From NCBI RefSeq assembly GCF_030867095.1, contig NC_081830.1:33897832-33961831 (forward strand): a DNA stretch of 64,000 nt. The letters are read 5' to 3'. Source of the DNA: Alligator mississippiensis. Lineage: Eukaryota > Chordata > Crocodylia > Alligatoridae. This document shows, piece by piece, positions 12,401 through 21,430 of the stretch. How positions within the stretch are numbered: the stretch's first letter is position 1; each line of letters opens with the position of its first letter. The notes beneath the pieces are model-generated. The model worked only from the letters and a program-made list of their open reading frames with translations. It made no database searches and had not been told where the DNA came from. The translations under genes and the position numbers were made by a program.

Positions 12401-14339
12401 TTAGAGAATGCAGTATCTTTCCCTATCACATCAATTAACATAAATATTAATAACCTTCTGAAACTGGAATTGACTCTTTCCACAGGAGGCGATCACCATC
12501 ACCATATTACAGCCGAGGAGGTTACAGATCTCGTTCCCGATCTCGATCCTATTCGCCTCGTAAGTGGTCTTGTTTTAGAACTGGCAGTTCAAAAGCAGCT
12601 ATGCTGTTAAGTGCTTGTGTAGAATGCTTTGGATAGAGATGATCCTGCCTTGAGCAGGATTGGACAGGAACAGTGGAGAACGACCTTTTTGGCAGGTGTG
12701 CCACTCTGATCCCCTTCCCCTGGCTGATCAACTGCTCTGCTTTCTGGTGCTCTGCCCTGTGCTCCCTAGCTGAACTGCTTTGTTTTCTTCTCCCTTGCCT
12801 ACCTTGCTGTCATGTTGCCTGACCTTCTGAGGTCCCTTTTGGCCTTGTTTTTTTTGTGGTTTGATTGGACTTCAATTAACTTAAACAATTATTTGAATGG
12901 GCAAATGCATATTGAATGTGTAATGCATATTCCATTGGAAAAATGAATACTGGCTTCTCCACCGTTTAAAGATGAGACCAATGCTAATTTTATTCTTCGG
13001 AACTTTACGAAAGCATCCCTTCAGGTTTTTTAATATACTGTTTAAAGAGTTGTGGGCAGCCCAGTTGCCATGTGCTGTCTTGTCACATTTACAGCTTTGG
13101 TTATGCCTCTGTACATGTCAGGAGTGACCTTTTAGTCCCAACAGGCATTTAAAAGGTAGCTGAGGTTCCCAACATGATGATCTTTGCCTACTGCGTACAA
13201 CATCTTAAATTTGAGATCTTGCACGTTTTAGAAAAGGGCTCTCCGAATATCTGTTTTTGCTTTTTATATAGCAGCCATACATTTATCTCCTGTACAGAAT
13301 GCCAGTTGAAATATAACTGCACGTAATTTGGCTTATTTGGCAGTCAGAATTGACTAACATGTAAGGTTGGCACTTCAGTCCTTTAGAACCATGTCTGCCT
13401 TCCTTGTCTGCTTTTTGAGTAAGCCCTGTCCATTTCAAGGCTGCTATTCCAGGCAAGGTGCCCCAAGTGAAGTGCAAGTGACTGAGAGCTTGCTGTTCCC
13501 ACATGAGTTGGTACACATGATTAAATCACTTCATCAGTGCCTTCTTTTAATTTTAAAGTAATTGGATTTTGAGAAATGGGTTGTACCATTCACATGCACT
13601 GCCTCCCACCTCCCCCTTTATCTACTGCAGTGGTTCAAACTGTTTTATGGTCAAAGCACCCCACCTCCACTTCTTTTGAATGTGGTGGCAACCCCTCCTT
13701 TCCTAAGTAAGAACCATTGTTGGTGCAGTCTCAGTTTGCCTCTGTGCTCCTCAGCCAGGTCTCTGCCTCCAGGTGAAACGGCCTGCTGCACAGCTTGCCA
13801 GAGGAGGGCTGTTCATGTGCTGCTTCTGTATTAGGGCTCTCTCATCACCCTAAAGGAGGTGGGAGCTACCTCATGCTGCATAACCCTTCCTGGTCCATTG
13901 TCTCAGCTGCTTCTGGTTCCAGGGAAAATGTAAGGGGTACTGGACCAAGAAGTGCTGCCCAGCAGGAAGCAGTTTGCTGTCTGCATTAGGCTGATCAGGG
14001 AGCCCTAATTTCAGTGGGAGAGCATGGGGCAATCTTACCTGTCCGGTGTTGCCATGGCACCCCAGGTAAGCCTGTAGATCTGTATTTTTCAACTGGCTTG
14101 TAAGGTAATAACTCATGTCATTGCTCCTCCTGTTTCTGACTACCTCCAACCCAAATCCTATGGGAGGTGTCCACTGAGTTCACATGTGCAGCCCAATCTG
14201 TAGCTCTTCAAATTGAGTATCTTTTTGAGCAGGGCAACTCCACAGATGCAGATGAGGTACACTTTAAAAATGCTGGCTAAAGACCATTGCTCCTTAGAAG
14301 TCTAATAGATGTGTAATTTTTTTTACAGGTCGCTATTAA
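293..14339 (+). CDS. TRA2B: TRA2B, transformer-2 protein homolog beta (spliced; 5' part outside window)
   Basis: This is a nuclear serine/arginine-rich splicing regulator. The family binds GAA/AGAA-rich exonic enhancers through one RRM and promotes exon inclusion. Seven exons splice in frame to 233 codons plus stop, corresponding to about residue 58 onward of the mammalian protein of about 288 residues. The order is the end of the first RS domain, an RRM with RNP2 (CLGVFGL) and RNP1 (RGFAFVYF), a TPTP-containing linker, an [14 protein letters not shown] segment, a glycine run, and a second RS domain ending SYSPRRY. All introns have GT..AG ends and the phases agree. Compared with the mammalian protein as I remember it, there are a few conservative changes (HIGNR for HVGNR, VEDAKEA for [16 protein letters not shown] for AAQDRDQIY) and about two extra glycines. 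The first exons, and the poison exon the family uses for autoregulation, should lie upstream of base 1. Identity is essentially certain; TRA2A is less likely because the linker and C terminus fit the beta paralogue. Confidence 0.97.
722..939 (-). mobile_element. hAT-like non-autonomous DNA element remnant
   Basis: Read on the minus strand, the element begins CAGGGGTGGGCAAAATATGG and continues into GGCCCGCGGGCC, the style of terminus seen in many vertebrate hAT (Charlie-type) elements. The opposite end lacks a recognisable matching terminus, so the copy is truncated or diverged. Inside is a perfect 13-bp inverted repeat (804-816 with 823-835) around a 6-base loop. The family assignment is by terminus style only. 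Confidence 0.55.
1218..1240. repeat. Poly(C) run, 23 bases
   Basis: An uninterrupted run of 23 C within a GC-rich intronic block. The complementary strand has G23, a potential quadruplex or i-motif site and a likely sequencing-length uncertainty. Confidence 0.95.
1642..1830 (+). CDS. TRA2B: TRA2B exon: main part of the RRM
   Basis: This 189-bp, 63-codon exon begins [17 protein letters not shown] and ends VEDAKE before a consensus GTAAGT donor. It carries RNP2 (CLGVFGL, beta1) and RNP1 (RGFAFVYF, beta3), including the aromatic residues that stack on RNA. Both junctions are phase 0, so skipping the exon would keep the frame but remove most of the RNA-binding surface. Confidence 0.97.
1831..3410 (+). 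other. TRA2B intron, no feature recognised
   Basis: AT-rich intron with good donor (GTAAGT) and acceptor. It has a T17-type run near 3239-3255. I see no repeat family or extra exon in it. Confidence 0.7.
3411..3526 (+). CDS. TRA2B: TRA2B exon: end of RRM and linker
   Basis: The acceptor TTCTGTATAG is followed by [20 protein letters not shown], the alpha2-beta4 end of the RRM, and then the linker [18 protein letters not shown]. The exon ends two bases into the tyrosine codon and has a GTAAGT donor. The linker in this family packs on the RRM and is the conserved hallmark of Tra2 proteins. Confidence 0.96.
3527..5225 (+). other. TRA2B intron containing a hAT-like insertion
   Basis: The proximal part holds a candidate DNA element (3702-4445). 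The rest is AT-rich and unremarkable, ending in TTTACTGTTATAG. Confidence 0.75.
3702..4445. mobile_element. Candidate hAT-like non-autonomous element in TRA2B intron
   Basis: The left end CAGGGAGCCTGGTTTTCC is matched by the inverted right end (CAGGGATCCTGGTTCTGAC on the minus strand), giving imperfect terminal inverted repeats of about 18 bp over a 744-bp element. The interior changes from AT-rich CACAGATTTCCCCC-type sequence to a G-rich half. The flanking 8-mers (ATCATCAA and ATCAGGGT) agree only partly, so the target duplication is not proven. Confidence 0.5.
5226..5309 (+). CDS. TRA2B: TRA2B exon: [22 protein letters not shown] segment
   Basis: This 84-bp exon starts with the third base of the tyrosine codon and encodes [19 protein letters not shown] followed by RDYYSRSYR. 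It is an arginine/tyrosine/aspartate-rich stretch at the start of the second RS region. It is flanked by TGTTATAG and GTGAGT and is the last exon before a 6.2-kb intron. Confidence 0.96.
10144..10224. repeat. 81-bp inverted-repeat unit, MITE-like
   Basis: CCCTGTGAATAATCAG at the left is repeated inverted at the right (CTGATTATTCACAGGG), perfect over 16 bases with further imperfect pairing. The centre carries CTGAGTCGGGGCACTTTG, also found about 900 bp upstream. No convincing target-site duplication is seen. Confidence 0.6.
10617..10910. mobile_element. hAT-like (MER5-style) remnant
   Basis: The left end resembles the TAGTTCTTGACCCTTTT terminus of vertebrate hAT elements. The right part contains GGCACCCCTGAAAGG, TTTGAGAACCCC and TTAACCAGAGTGCCACTG, the inverted counterpart. 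It is degenerate and the ends are approximate. Confidence 0.4.
11511..11576 (+). CDS. TRA2B: TRA2B exon: glycine run
   Basis: This 66-bp exon follows CTTCACAG and encodes ten consecutive glycines (mostly GGA codons), then [11 protein letters not shown] and the first two bases of an arginine codon. The donor is GTATGC. The glycine run is a flexible spacer between the RRM side and the RS2 domain. It is built from a GGA trinucleotide repeat, so its length is likely to vary. Confidence 0.95.
11577..12485 (+). other. TRA2B intron, nothing recognised
   Basis: AT-rich 0.9-kb intron between the glycine-run and RS2 exons. No repeat or RNA gene seen. Confidence 0.7.
12486..12559 (+). CDS. TRA2B: TRA2B exon: RS2 domain
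   Basis: This exon encodes [20 protein letters not shown] and then SYSP, the second RS domain. It begins one base before a codon boundary and ends with the first base of an arginine codon before GTAAGT. Together with the last exon it gives the C terminus SYSPRRY found in TRA2B. Confidence 0.96.
12560..14328 (+). other. TRA2B last intron
   Basis: 1.8-kb intron before the terminal exon. Apart from a short hAT-like terminus (13628-13720) nothing is recognised. If it were retained, the frame would add 25 residues after the SYSP proline and stop at 12634. Confidence 0.75.
13628..13720 (+). mobile_element. hAT-like left-terminus fragment
   Basis: Starts CAGTGGTTCAAACTGTTTTA and continues through a CACCCC...GGCAACCCC pattern typical of MER5-style hAT elements. 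No matching right end was found, so it is a fragment. Confidence 0.4.
14329..14339 (+). CDS. TRA2B: TRA2B last coding exon with stop codon
   Basis: After the acceptor TTTTTTTTACAG only GT CGC TAT TAA remains coding. GT completes the split arginine, followed by Arg, Tyr and stop. The same tiny coding tail attached to the 3' UTR is found in vertebrate TRA2B. It is too short for an ORF search and was placed by phase matching with the previous exon. Confidence 0.95.
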
Positions 14340-14750
14340 AACATGGAATTTCAAAGAATTTCTGGTTACAGCCCTTGAGTTGGAATCGCAGACTTGTGGA
14401 CAATATTTTTATTGTCTCTTCTGTTTCAAAAGTGAACAGTGCCTAGTGAATAGGTGACTTTGACACCTTTTATGAAGACTACTTTTTGGTGATGTTAAAA
14501 CGCTGTTTCATTCTGCATATCTGTTGTGTAGTTTGGTGCTTTGTTCAGAGTTGTGTTTTGAGAGGAGTATGTTTTGCATGTATTTTTTTAGTCTCAATTT
14601 TGACTGCTAAAACGTTTCTATTGTAAAAAGGAAAAAAAACAACCTGTTCATTTAAAGTTTTTTCTACTGATTCCAGGGTATTCTGAAGATCAAAACCTGT
14701 GTAAAATGCTTTCAAATGGTAAAAATAAACATTTTGATTTTTACTTCCTT
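14340..14750 (+). other. TRA2B: TRA2B 3' UTR
   Basis: AT-rich sequence directly after the stop codon, ending near the AATAAA signal; the cleavage site is estimated at about 14745-14755. It contains U-rich stretches typical of splicing-factor 3' UTRs. A longer UTR using a distal signal cannot be excluded. Confidence 0.8.
14724..14729 (+). terminator. Poly(A) signal AATAAA of TRA2B
   Basis: Canonical AATAAA about 385 bases after the stop codon, followed within 35 bases by the GT-rich stretch CTTGTGCTTT that could act as the downstream element. It is the first canonical signal after the stop codon. Confidence 0.8.
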
Positions 14751-16011
14751 TACAACCTCATCTTGTGCTTTAGCCATTTTATTTCTTCCTCATCCATCTC
14801 TCTTTAGTATAGTAACAGTATTTGAAAGAAGACCGTCTACAGCCTGTCAATATACATAACATGAAGCTGGTGGATAAAACATCAGGTTTACACTGTAATC
14901 CATATTGCTGTTGCCTATATAAAATTTGTTTTTCATATGTACCAGGAGATGCTGATTTCAGTATCTAATTAATCAAGCCCTGATACATAACCAACCAGCA
15001 GCAAGGATGATGAATATACTTGAATAGAAATGTAGTTTGGGAGAGGCTTTTTTGTAACTGACTATTACATTGGCAGTGTTGGGCTATTTTCTGTAACCTA
15101 GTTGAGTTCCCCTCCTCACTCCCATCCCTCTAATGTCACCTTGCTCTGGTATTTGCTTTTGTATTTCCCTGCTGGATTTTGTCATCTTTTCAGTTTCTCA
15201 ATCCTAAACATGAACTAATAAGGTTCTACCACCTTCCCTACCCCCAGGGTATGAATGCATCCACCCCACCCCTAAAGGTTTGAAGCATGGTTAGGCTCCC
15301 TGGGAAGGAGGACCAAGGTCTCTGACATGTAGACCAAGTGTCTGTGATTCCTGCAACAATTTTGCTTATGAAAGGTAGCGAGCTAAGTTGTTTTAACTGC
15401 AGTCAAATTCTTGATTCAATATTTTGGTAAAAGGAAAGAGAGAAAATCCTTCATTTAAAAGCATTTGCAAAAGGCTTAAATCTACTAGTATTTTACTTTT
15501 GGAATTAGCTTAGCTCTTAATTTTCGCAATGCTTTTTACTCGATAAATACTTTCTTTGCTCACAGTAGCCAGTGAGGTAATCTCTGGTTTCTCACCTACA
15601 CCCGATGTAGGAAGAGAGCATATGGTTTTCATAAGATTTGAGGAACTTAGCAGATAGGCAGTAGAAGGAAGAAGCAGGGTTGTGGAAAAGACTGAAAAGA
15701 ATAAAAATGGAAGGTTGTCATCTTTTCTCTTTTAGTAAAGGTTACTTGCTAGCCTGACACAATAGCATCAGTTTGTTTCGCTACATCATTTCTGAAGCAT
15801 GGACACCAAATGTAGAAGTGATACTACATCTTACTCCATTATAAGCTGCTATTTAAACCTCTGGTCATTTTTGTCCTATTAGTTTTTGCGTTGCTTTAAG
15901 CATTCATGTTCACTTAGCTTGCCACTTTTTGACCCATTTTTTCCTACAGCAAAGCATCCAGCTCACTATTCTGAGAGACTTACACTTTGTCTTACAAACC
16001 TGCATGTCCAT
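14751..16011. other. Intergenic, nothing recognised
   Basis: AT-rich sequence downstream of TRA2B with no repeat family, gene or RNA that I can name. Confidence 0.6.
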
Positions 16012-16415
16012 TAGGCATGTGCAAATAGAGAAGTATTAGATTTGGGTTCAGCCGATTCAGAGGACAGTGACTTGATTTGATGATTCGAATTACTGTCCCC
16101 ATTTGAGTCGACCAAATCAGAATTGGAGATTAGATGCTGCTTCAGATTGGCCAGGGAGAGGCAGGCACAGCCAAGCGGCTGCAGGTTCTCCTGCAGCTCC
16201 TCCGGCTGTGCCTGCCTCTCCCTGGGCCAGGGGAACTGTGGGAGAAGCCCCCGTGGCTGCCCTACTTGGCCCCATCTTGCGCCCAGCCCCAGCCTCTGGG
16301 CACTTTTTTAAAAGCCCCTGCACTTGCTGGCTGCAGCAGTGGGGATCGGGGCCCCTGAGGGCTTGTGGCAGAGCCCCCTGCATAGCGTGGGGCAGTGGGG
16401 ATTGCCTGGAGTGTA
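16012..16415 (+). mobile_element. Truncated copy of the hAT-like family seen at 29.6 kb
   Basis: Begins TAGGCATGTGCAAATAG and continues with GGGTTCAGCCGATTCAGAGG, GACAGTGA and TGATTCGAATTACTGTCC, the same order as in the complete element at 29606. The GC-rich interior also matches (GGCAGAGCCCCCTGCATAG, GGGGCAGTGGGG). No right terminus is present, so it is 3' truncated; the end is approximate. Confidence 0.6.
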
Positions 16416-17285
16416 ATGAAATCCCTTTGCTCCCTCTTCCCCTTCTCTTAACGTGGGTATGGAGGGAAAATGAGATGCATCTACAGTGAAGTGGGCTGCT
16501 TCCACACAAACCCCTGTGGGACATTCTAAACCCTGCCTGACCTGCTGTGGTCTCATTCCCTTGTTCATGGTCATAGAAAAAGTGCCAACTACCTAGGGAA
16601 GGCCCCATACCCAACATTTGCACTAATTGCACGATTACAGTATGCCCTCGTTCTTTTTCCATTCACTTGGGCAGCAAGGGTCTGTTGCTTGTATCCACAA
16701 TTACTTCCACCTATGGTGGTCTTACTCCACGTAATATTTATGGGGCCTGGAAACCAAGCTAGGAAACTGGTCAGCAATGTGATGAATTCAAGATGGGTGT
16801 ATGTGACAAAGTGGTCTCAACCCAGTCAGGGAGGGATATCTGCCTGATCAGATGGCAATGGCAAACTTCAGGGCTGTGTGCAGGGATAGATTCATCCAAG
16901 TGTCCAGACAGCTGTTGATGTCTGATCAAAGCTCGCATTCTCAAACCCTGTGGTTTGCTTGACTTCTGTAATATGTACAAAGTCATACCATGTTCTACCA
17001 GGCACCTGATGATGGTAATTGTGTGAAAGGCCTCCAATCTCTTAAGTCTCTCTGCAATAATGTCTGTGCTTCAAGCTTATACACAATGCAGATGAGACAT
17101 AGGGCTGATTGATCCTTCTTTTTGTACCAAGTCATAGCTTATATTGTCTCTCTGTTCCTTCCTCAGTGAACCCATCACAGATGACGTAGGGCAGTCCTTC
17201 ACAGTACATCTAGCAGGTGCCTGTCCAAAGCGCTCTGCTTGAAACAGATAGACTCCAACCCATTCAAAAGAGTAGCTACTAACTT
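16416..17285. other. Intergenic, unrecognised, possibly decayed transposon
   Basis: Moderate GC with broken open frames on the minus strand. I could not match it to a known domain. Confidence 0.5.
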
Positions 17286-17370
17286 ATAGATTCATAGATG
17301 TTAGGGTCGGAAGGGACCTCAATAGACCATAGAGTCCGACCCCCTGCATAAGCAGGAAAGAGTGCTGGGT

Positions 17371-19264
17371 CTAGATGACCCCAGCTAGATACTCATCTAA
17401 CTTCCTCATGAAGACCCCCAGGGTAGGGGAGAGCACCACCTCCCTTGGGAGCCCGTTCCAGACCCTGGCCACTCGAACTGTGAAGAAGTTCTTCCTAATG
17501 TCCAATCTAAATCTGCTCTCTGCTAGCTTGTGGCCATTGTTTCTTGTAACCCCCGGGGGCGCCTCGGTGAATAAATACTCACCAATTCCCTTCTGTGCCT
17601 CCGTGACGAACTTAAAGGCAGCCACAAGGTCACCTCTCAACCTTCTCTTGCGGAGGCTGAAAAGGTCCAGGTTATCTAGTCTCTCCTCGTAGGGCTTGGT
17701 CTGCAGGCCCTTGACCATACGAGTTGCCCTTCTCTGGACCCTCTCCAGGTTATCCGCATCCTTCTTGAAGTGTGGTGCCCAAAATTGCATGCAGTACTCC
17801 AACTGCGGTCTGACCAGCGCCCGATAGAGGGGAAGTATCACCTCCTTGGACCTATTTGTCATGCATCTGCTGATGCACGATAAAGTGCCATTGGCTTTTC
17901 TGATGGTTTCGTCACACTGCCGGCTCATGTTCATCTTGGAGTCTACTAGGACTCCAAGATCCCTTTCCACCTCTGTGCCACCCAGCAGGTCATTCCCTAG
18001 GCTGTAGGTGTGCTGGACATTTTTCCTCCCTAGGTGCAGCACTTTGCATTTCTCCTTGTTGAACTGCATCCTGTTGTTGTTTTCTGCCCACTTGTCCAAC
18101 CTATCCAGGTCTGCCTGCAGCTGTTCCCGGCGTGTCCACTTCTCCCCATAGCTTTGTGTCATCTGCAAACTTGGACAGAGTACATTTGACTCCCTCGTCC
18201 AAGTCACTGATGAAGACATTAAAGAGCATCGGTCCAAGGACCGAGCCCTGCGGGACCCCACTGCCCACACCCTTCCGGGTCGAGATCGACCCATCCACCA
18301 CGACTCTGGGTGTGACCCTCTAGCCAATTCGCCACCCACTGGACTGTGTAGTCATCCACATCACAGCCTCTTAACTTGTTCACCAGTATGGGGTGGGATA
18401 CTGTATCAAAGGCCTTCCTGAAGTCTAAGTATACGACATCCACCCCTCCTCCTGTGTCCAGGCGTTTCATAACCTGGTCATAGAGACTAGATTGGTCAGG
18501 CACGATCTGCCCGCCACAAACCCATGCTGGTTTCTCCTCAGCATAATTTGCCCTGCTGGGCTCTCACAAATGTGAGCCTTGATAATTTTTTCAAAGACTT
18601 TACCAAGGATGGAGGCGAGACTGACTGGCCTATAGTTGCCCGGGTCCTCCTTACTCCCCTTTTTGAAAATGGGGACCATGTTAGCCCTTTTCCAGTCCTC
18701 CAGGACTTGGCCCATGCGCCACGAGCGTTCGAATATTCCTGCCAGTGGCTCTGCAATGATGTCGGCCAGTGCCTTCAGCACCCTTGGATGGCGCTCATCC
18801 GGGCCTGCCGACTTAAAGGCATCCAGTTCTTCCAAGTGACACTGCACCACCTCAGGATCTACGTATGGAAGTCTGGCACCTTGCTGCTGCCTCTCTACAA
18901 CCCCAGTGAGAGACTTGTCGTGCCCCTCACTTAGGAACACTGAGGCAAAGAACTCATTGAGAAGTTCAGCCTTGTCCCCCCTGTCTGTCACCAATTGTTT
19001 CTGCCCATTTAGCAGGGGTCCTATTCCTCCCTGGGCCTTCCTTTTACTCCCAATATATCTAAAAAACAATTTCTTGTTGTCTTTTACTTGGGTTGCCATC
19101 CTCAGCTCCATGGTAGCTTTGACCTGCCTAACTGCCTCCCTACAAGCACGAGCAGAGGAGGTATATTCATCTTTAGTGATCTCACCTTGTTTCCACTTTT
19201 TATGTGCTCCCGTTTTGGCCCTTAGGCTGCCCTGGATTTCTCTGGTCAGCCATGGAAGCCTCCT
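17371..19264 (-). pseudogene. CR1 ORF2, reverse transcriptase domain (frameshifted)
   Basis: Across four frames the RT blocks follow in order: FKSAGPDERHPRVLK, WKRANMVPIFKKGSKEDPGN with [49 protein letters not shown], the catalytic KFADDTKLW, and the C-terminal KCKVLHLGRKN and LPLYRALVRPQLEYC blocks of CR1. Each change of frame marks an indel. The final frame ends at 17371, and about 85 bases of 3' UTR with the CR1 tail follow. Confidence 0.92.
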
Positions 19265-20336
19265 GGCCCCTTTCCCTCTTTTTGCCTCGCTCGGGGATCG
19301 TCTTGCTTTGTGCCCGAAGGATCGTTTCCTTAAGGCACAGCCACCCTTCTTGGGCTCCCATCCCTTCAAAACTCCTACTCTGCAGTGCTTCCTTGACTAA
19401 TTGCCTGAGTGCATTGAGATCAGCTTTCCTAAAGTCTAGCACTTTCACCCTACTAGTTACCTTACCCACTCGCCGTCTTATGTTGAATTCTATTATTAGG
19501 TGATCACTGTCTCCCAAATGGCTGCCGATCTGGAGGTCCCCTATCATGTCATCCCCTGTTGCCAATACCAGATCCAGTATGGCATTCCCCCTAGTGGGAC
19601 CATGCACTTCCTGTGTCAGGTGGAGGTCCTGTACACAGGTTAGAAACCTGCGTGAGCGATGGGACTTTGCTGTCTGCGTCTCCCAGCAGATGTCCGGGTA
19701 GTTTAGGTCCCCCATGACTACCGCCTCTTTAGCTTTTATGGTCTCCGAGAGTTGCCTCAGGAGCCCCGTATCTATTTCTTCCCCTTGGTGTGGGGGTCTG
19801 TAGCAGACCCCTACCACCAAATCCCTTTCTCCTTGCCCCCCATATAGCCTAACCCACAATCCTTCTACTTCCTCAACCTTGGATTCTGTCTTGATGAGGG
19901 TTGATGTATATTGCTCACTGACATAGAGCGCAACCCCTCCCCCTTTCTTCCCCACCCTGTCCTTTCTGTACAATCTATAGCCCTCAATATGTACCGCCCA
20001 GTCATGGGATGAATCCCACCAGGTTTCTGTTAGCCCCACTAAGTCATAGGTGTTTAGTGCAAGCAGGAGCGCTAGTTCATCCTGCTTGTTCCCCATGCTC
20101 CTAGCATTAGTATATAGGCACTTGAGCCCTGCAACTGGTGCCTTTGCTGCCCCCCTGCTCTGAGTCCCAAGGGGCCCGTTGTTTCTTACCTTGTTTCTTA
20201 CCTGTTCTGTAGTGCTGGTCTCCCCATGGCTTTCAGGTTTCCAATGCTCTCTTTCTTCAGGCTGGTCTGTCCTTGTGGGTGCCACATGGTTTGGTGGTCC
20301 ACAGCTTCCCCTGCCCTCGTACTCCCCTCGCCCCAA
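19265..20336 (-). pseudogene. CR1 ORF2, apurinic-like endonuclease domain
   Basis: The start ATG at 20336 lies just after the ORF1 stop. The frame contains LKCLYTNARSMGNKQDEL, LVGLTETWWD, KGGGVALYV, VGVCYRPP, VMGDLNYPDICW and GDSDHLII, the successive blocks of the exonuclease-endonuclease-phosphatase fold, with the catalytic Asn, Glu, Asp and final SDH present. This is the nicking domain that opens the target site. The frame is lost near 19265 and continues in another frame into the reverse transcriptase. Confidence 0.92.
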
Positions 20337-20341
20337 CGAGC

Positions 20342-21190
20342 CTAGTTTAAAGCCCGCTGGAGGAGATCCGCCAACCTAGAAGAAAACACACGCTTACCTT
20401 TGGGGGACAGGTGAAGCCCATCCCAGCTGAGCATGTCCCTCATCGTGATGTGCGGGTCATTGTCCAGGAAGCCGAAGCCTGCCTCGAGACACCAGTGCCG
20501 AAGCCGCCAGTTGGTTTCTCGGATGCAGTTCTCCTGCCGTCTTCCTCGTCCGGTCACTGGTAGGATGGAAGAGAAAACCACCTGGGCACCGAACTCCTTC
20601 AGCACGCCACCCAGAACTCTGTAGTCCGCCATCAGGTGATCGGGGGTTCTCCTGGCCGCATCATTAGTACCCACATGGATTAGGACCATGGGGTAATAAT
20701 CGGTGGGCTTGATCCTGGCCTGGATTACCTCCGTCACATCCCGAATCTTTGCTTCAGGGAGGCAGCATAACTCTCGTGCTGAGGGGTCCTGGCGACAGAT
20801 GGGTCCTTCCGTACCTCTCAGGATGGAGTCGCCTATGATGAGCACTCGTCGCCTCCTCCTCTGGGTCCTCTTGGATCTCTTGATCTGTTCGGAGTGTGAA
20901 GAACGTGGTGTTTCTTCTTGCCCAAGGGTTTCCTCCTCCCCTTCCATCTCCTGCAGGGTCGCCAGGGCCTCGTACCTGTTCACCAGTCGGACTGGAGAAG
21001 CTGGTACCGGTTTGCTGCGAGCTGCTCCGGTCCTGGCTGTGACCGTCTGCCACTCTGTTGTGGAGGGTACTCCCTGGGCTGCTTCTTCCTTCGGTGCCTG
21101 GGCCTGCAGGAAAAGGAAATAACTGTCAATTTCATCCTCCGCCTCCCTGATCCCCCTCAGCCTGCTAACCTCCTCCCGGAGCTCCCTCAC
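20342..21190 (-). pseudogene. CR1 ORF1 protein with SGNH/GDSL esterase domain
   Basis: This 282-codon open frame opens with a leucine/arginine-rich coiled coil (RELREEVSRLRG) that actually starts further 5' (PAGARLRALEAQV in the same frame), followed by a basic RRRRR stretch and an SGNH hydrolase domain. The catalytic blocks are visible: GDSILRG with the serine, HVGTND with the asparagine block, and SWDGLHLS with the Asp-His pair. In CR1 elements the ORF1 product binds RNA and carries this esterase, of uncertain role in retrotransposition. A frameshift near 21240 separates it from the N-terminal part, which reads to about 21420. Confidence 0.9.
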
Positions 21191-21430
21191 CTGCGCCTCC
21201 AGAGCCCTAAGACGGGCTCCTGCCGGACAGGTGTGGGGGCCCCCAATCTCTGCCCCCCCGGCCCTGCTGGGGATCCCCCACAGGCCAGGAGGTAGGGGAA
21301 CATCAGCTCCCCCATGGGCTCAGTCTGGGTGGAGGCCTCAGACCAGCCCCGGGTAGCCTTGTCCCCCTGGGCAGAGGCCCTAGCAGCACTCCTCGTCTTG
21401 TATGTTCTGTGCAACTGGTCCAACTGCCCT

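Larger units (their letters stand above)
17286..21430 (-). mobile_element. Nearly full-length CR1 LINE
   Basis: A non-LTR retrotransposon in reverse orientation, about 4.1 kb. From its 5' end (21.43 kb) it has ORF1 with an SGNH esterase domain, then ORF2 with endonuclease and reverse transcriptase, and a 3' end at 17286 with the ATAGATTCATAG tail typical of CR1. It copies itself by target-primed reverse transcription when active. ORF1 has one frameshift and ORF2 at least four (near 19265, 18480, 18305 and 18125), so this copy is dead. The catalytic FADD motif and the esterase motifs are still readable, so it is relatively young. The 5' end is uncertain: no ATG-initiated start of ORF1 is preserved. 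Confidence 0.93.

Noticed and set aside
12560..12636. Alternative TRA2B C terminus by retention of the last intron
   Set aside because: The frame adds 25 residues and stops at 12634, but there is no AATAAA soon after it and the donor is a strong GTAAGT, so normal splicing explains the gene.
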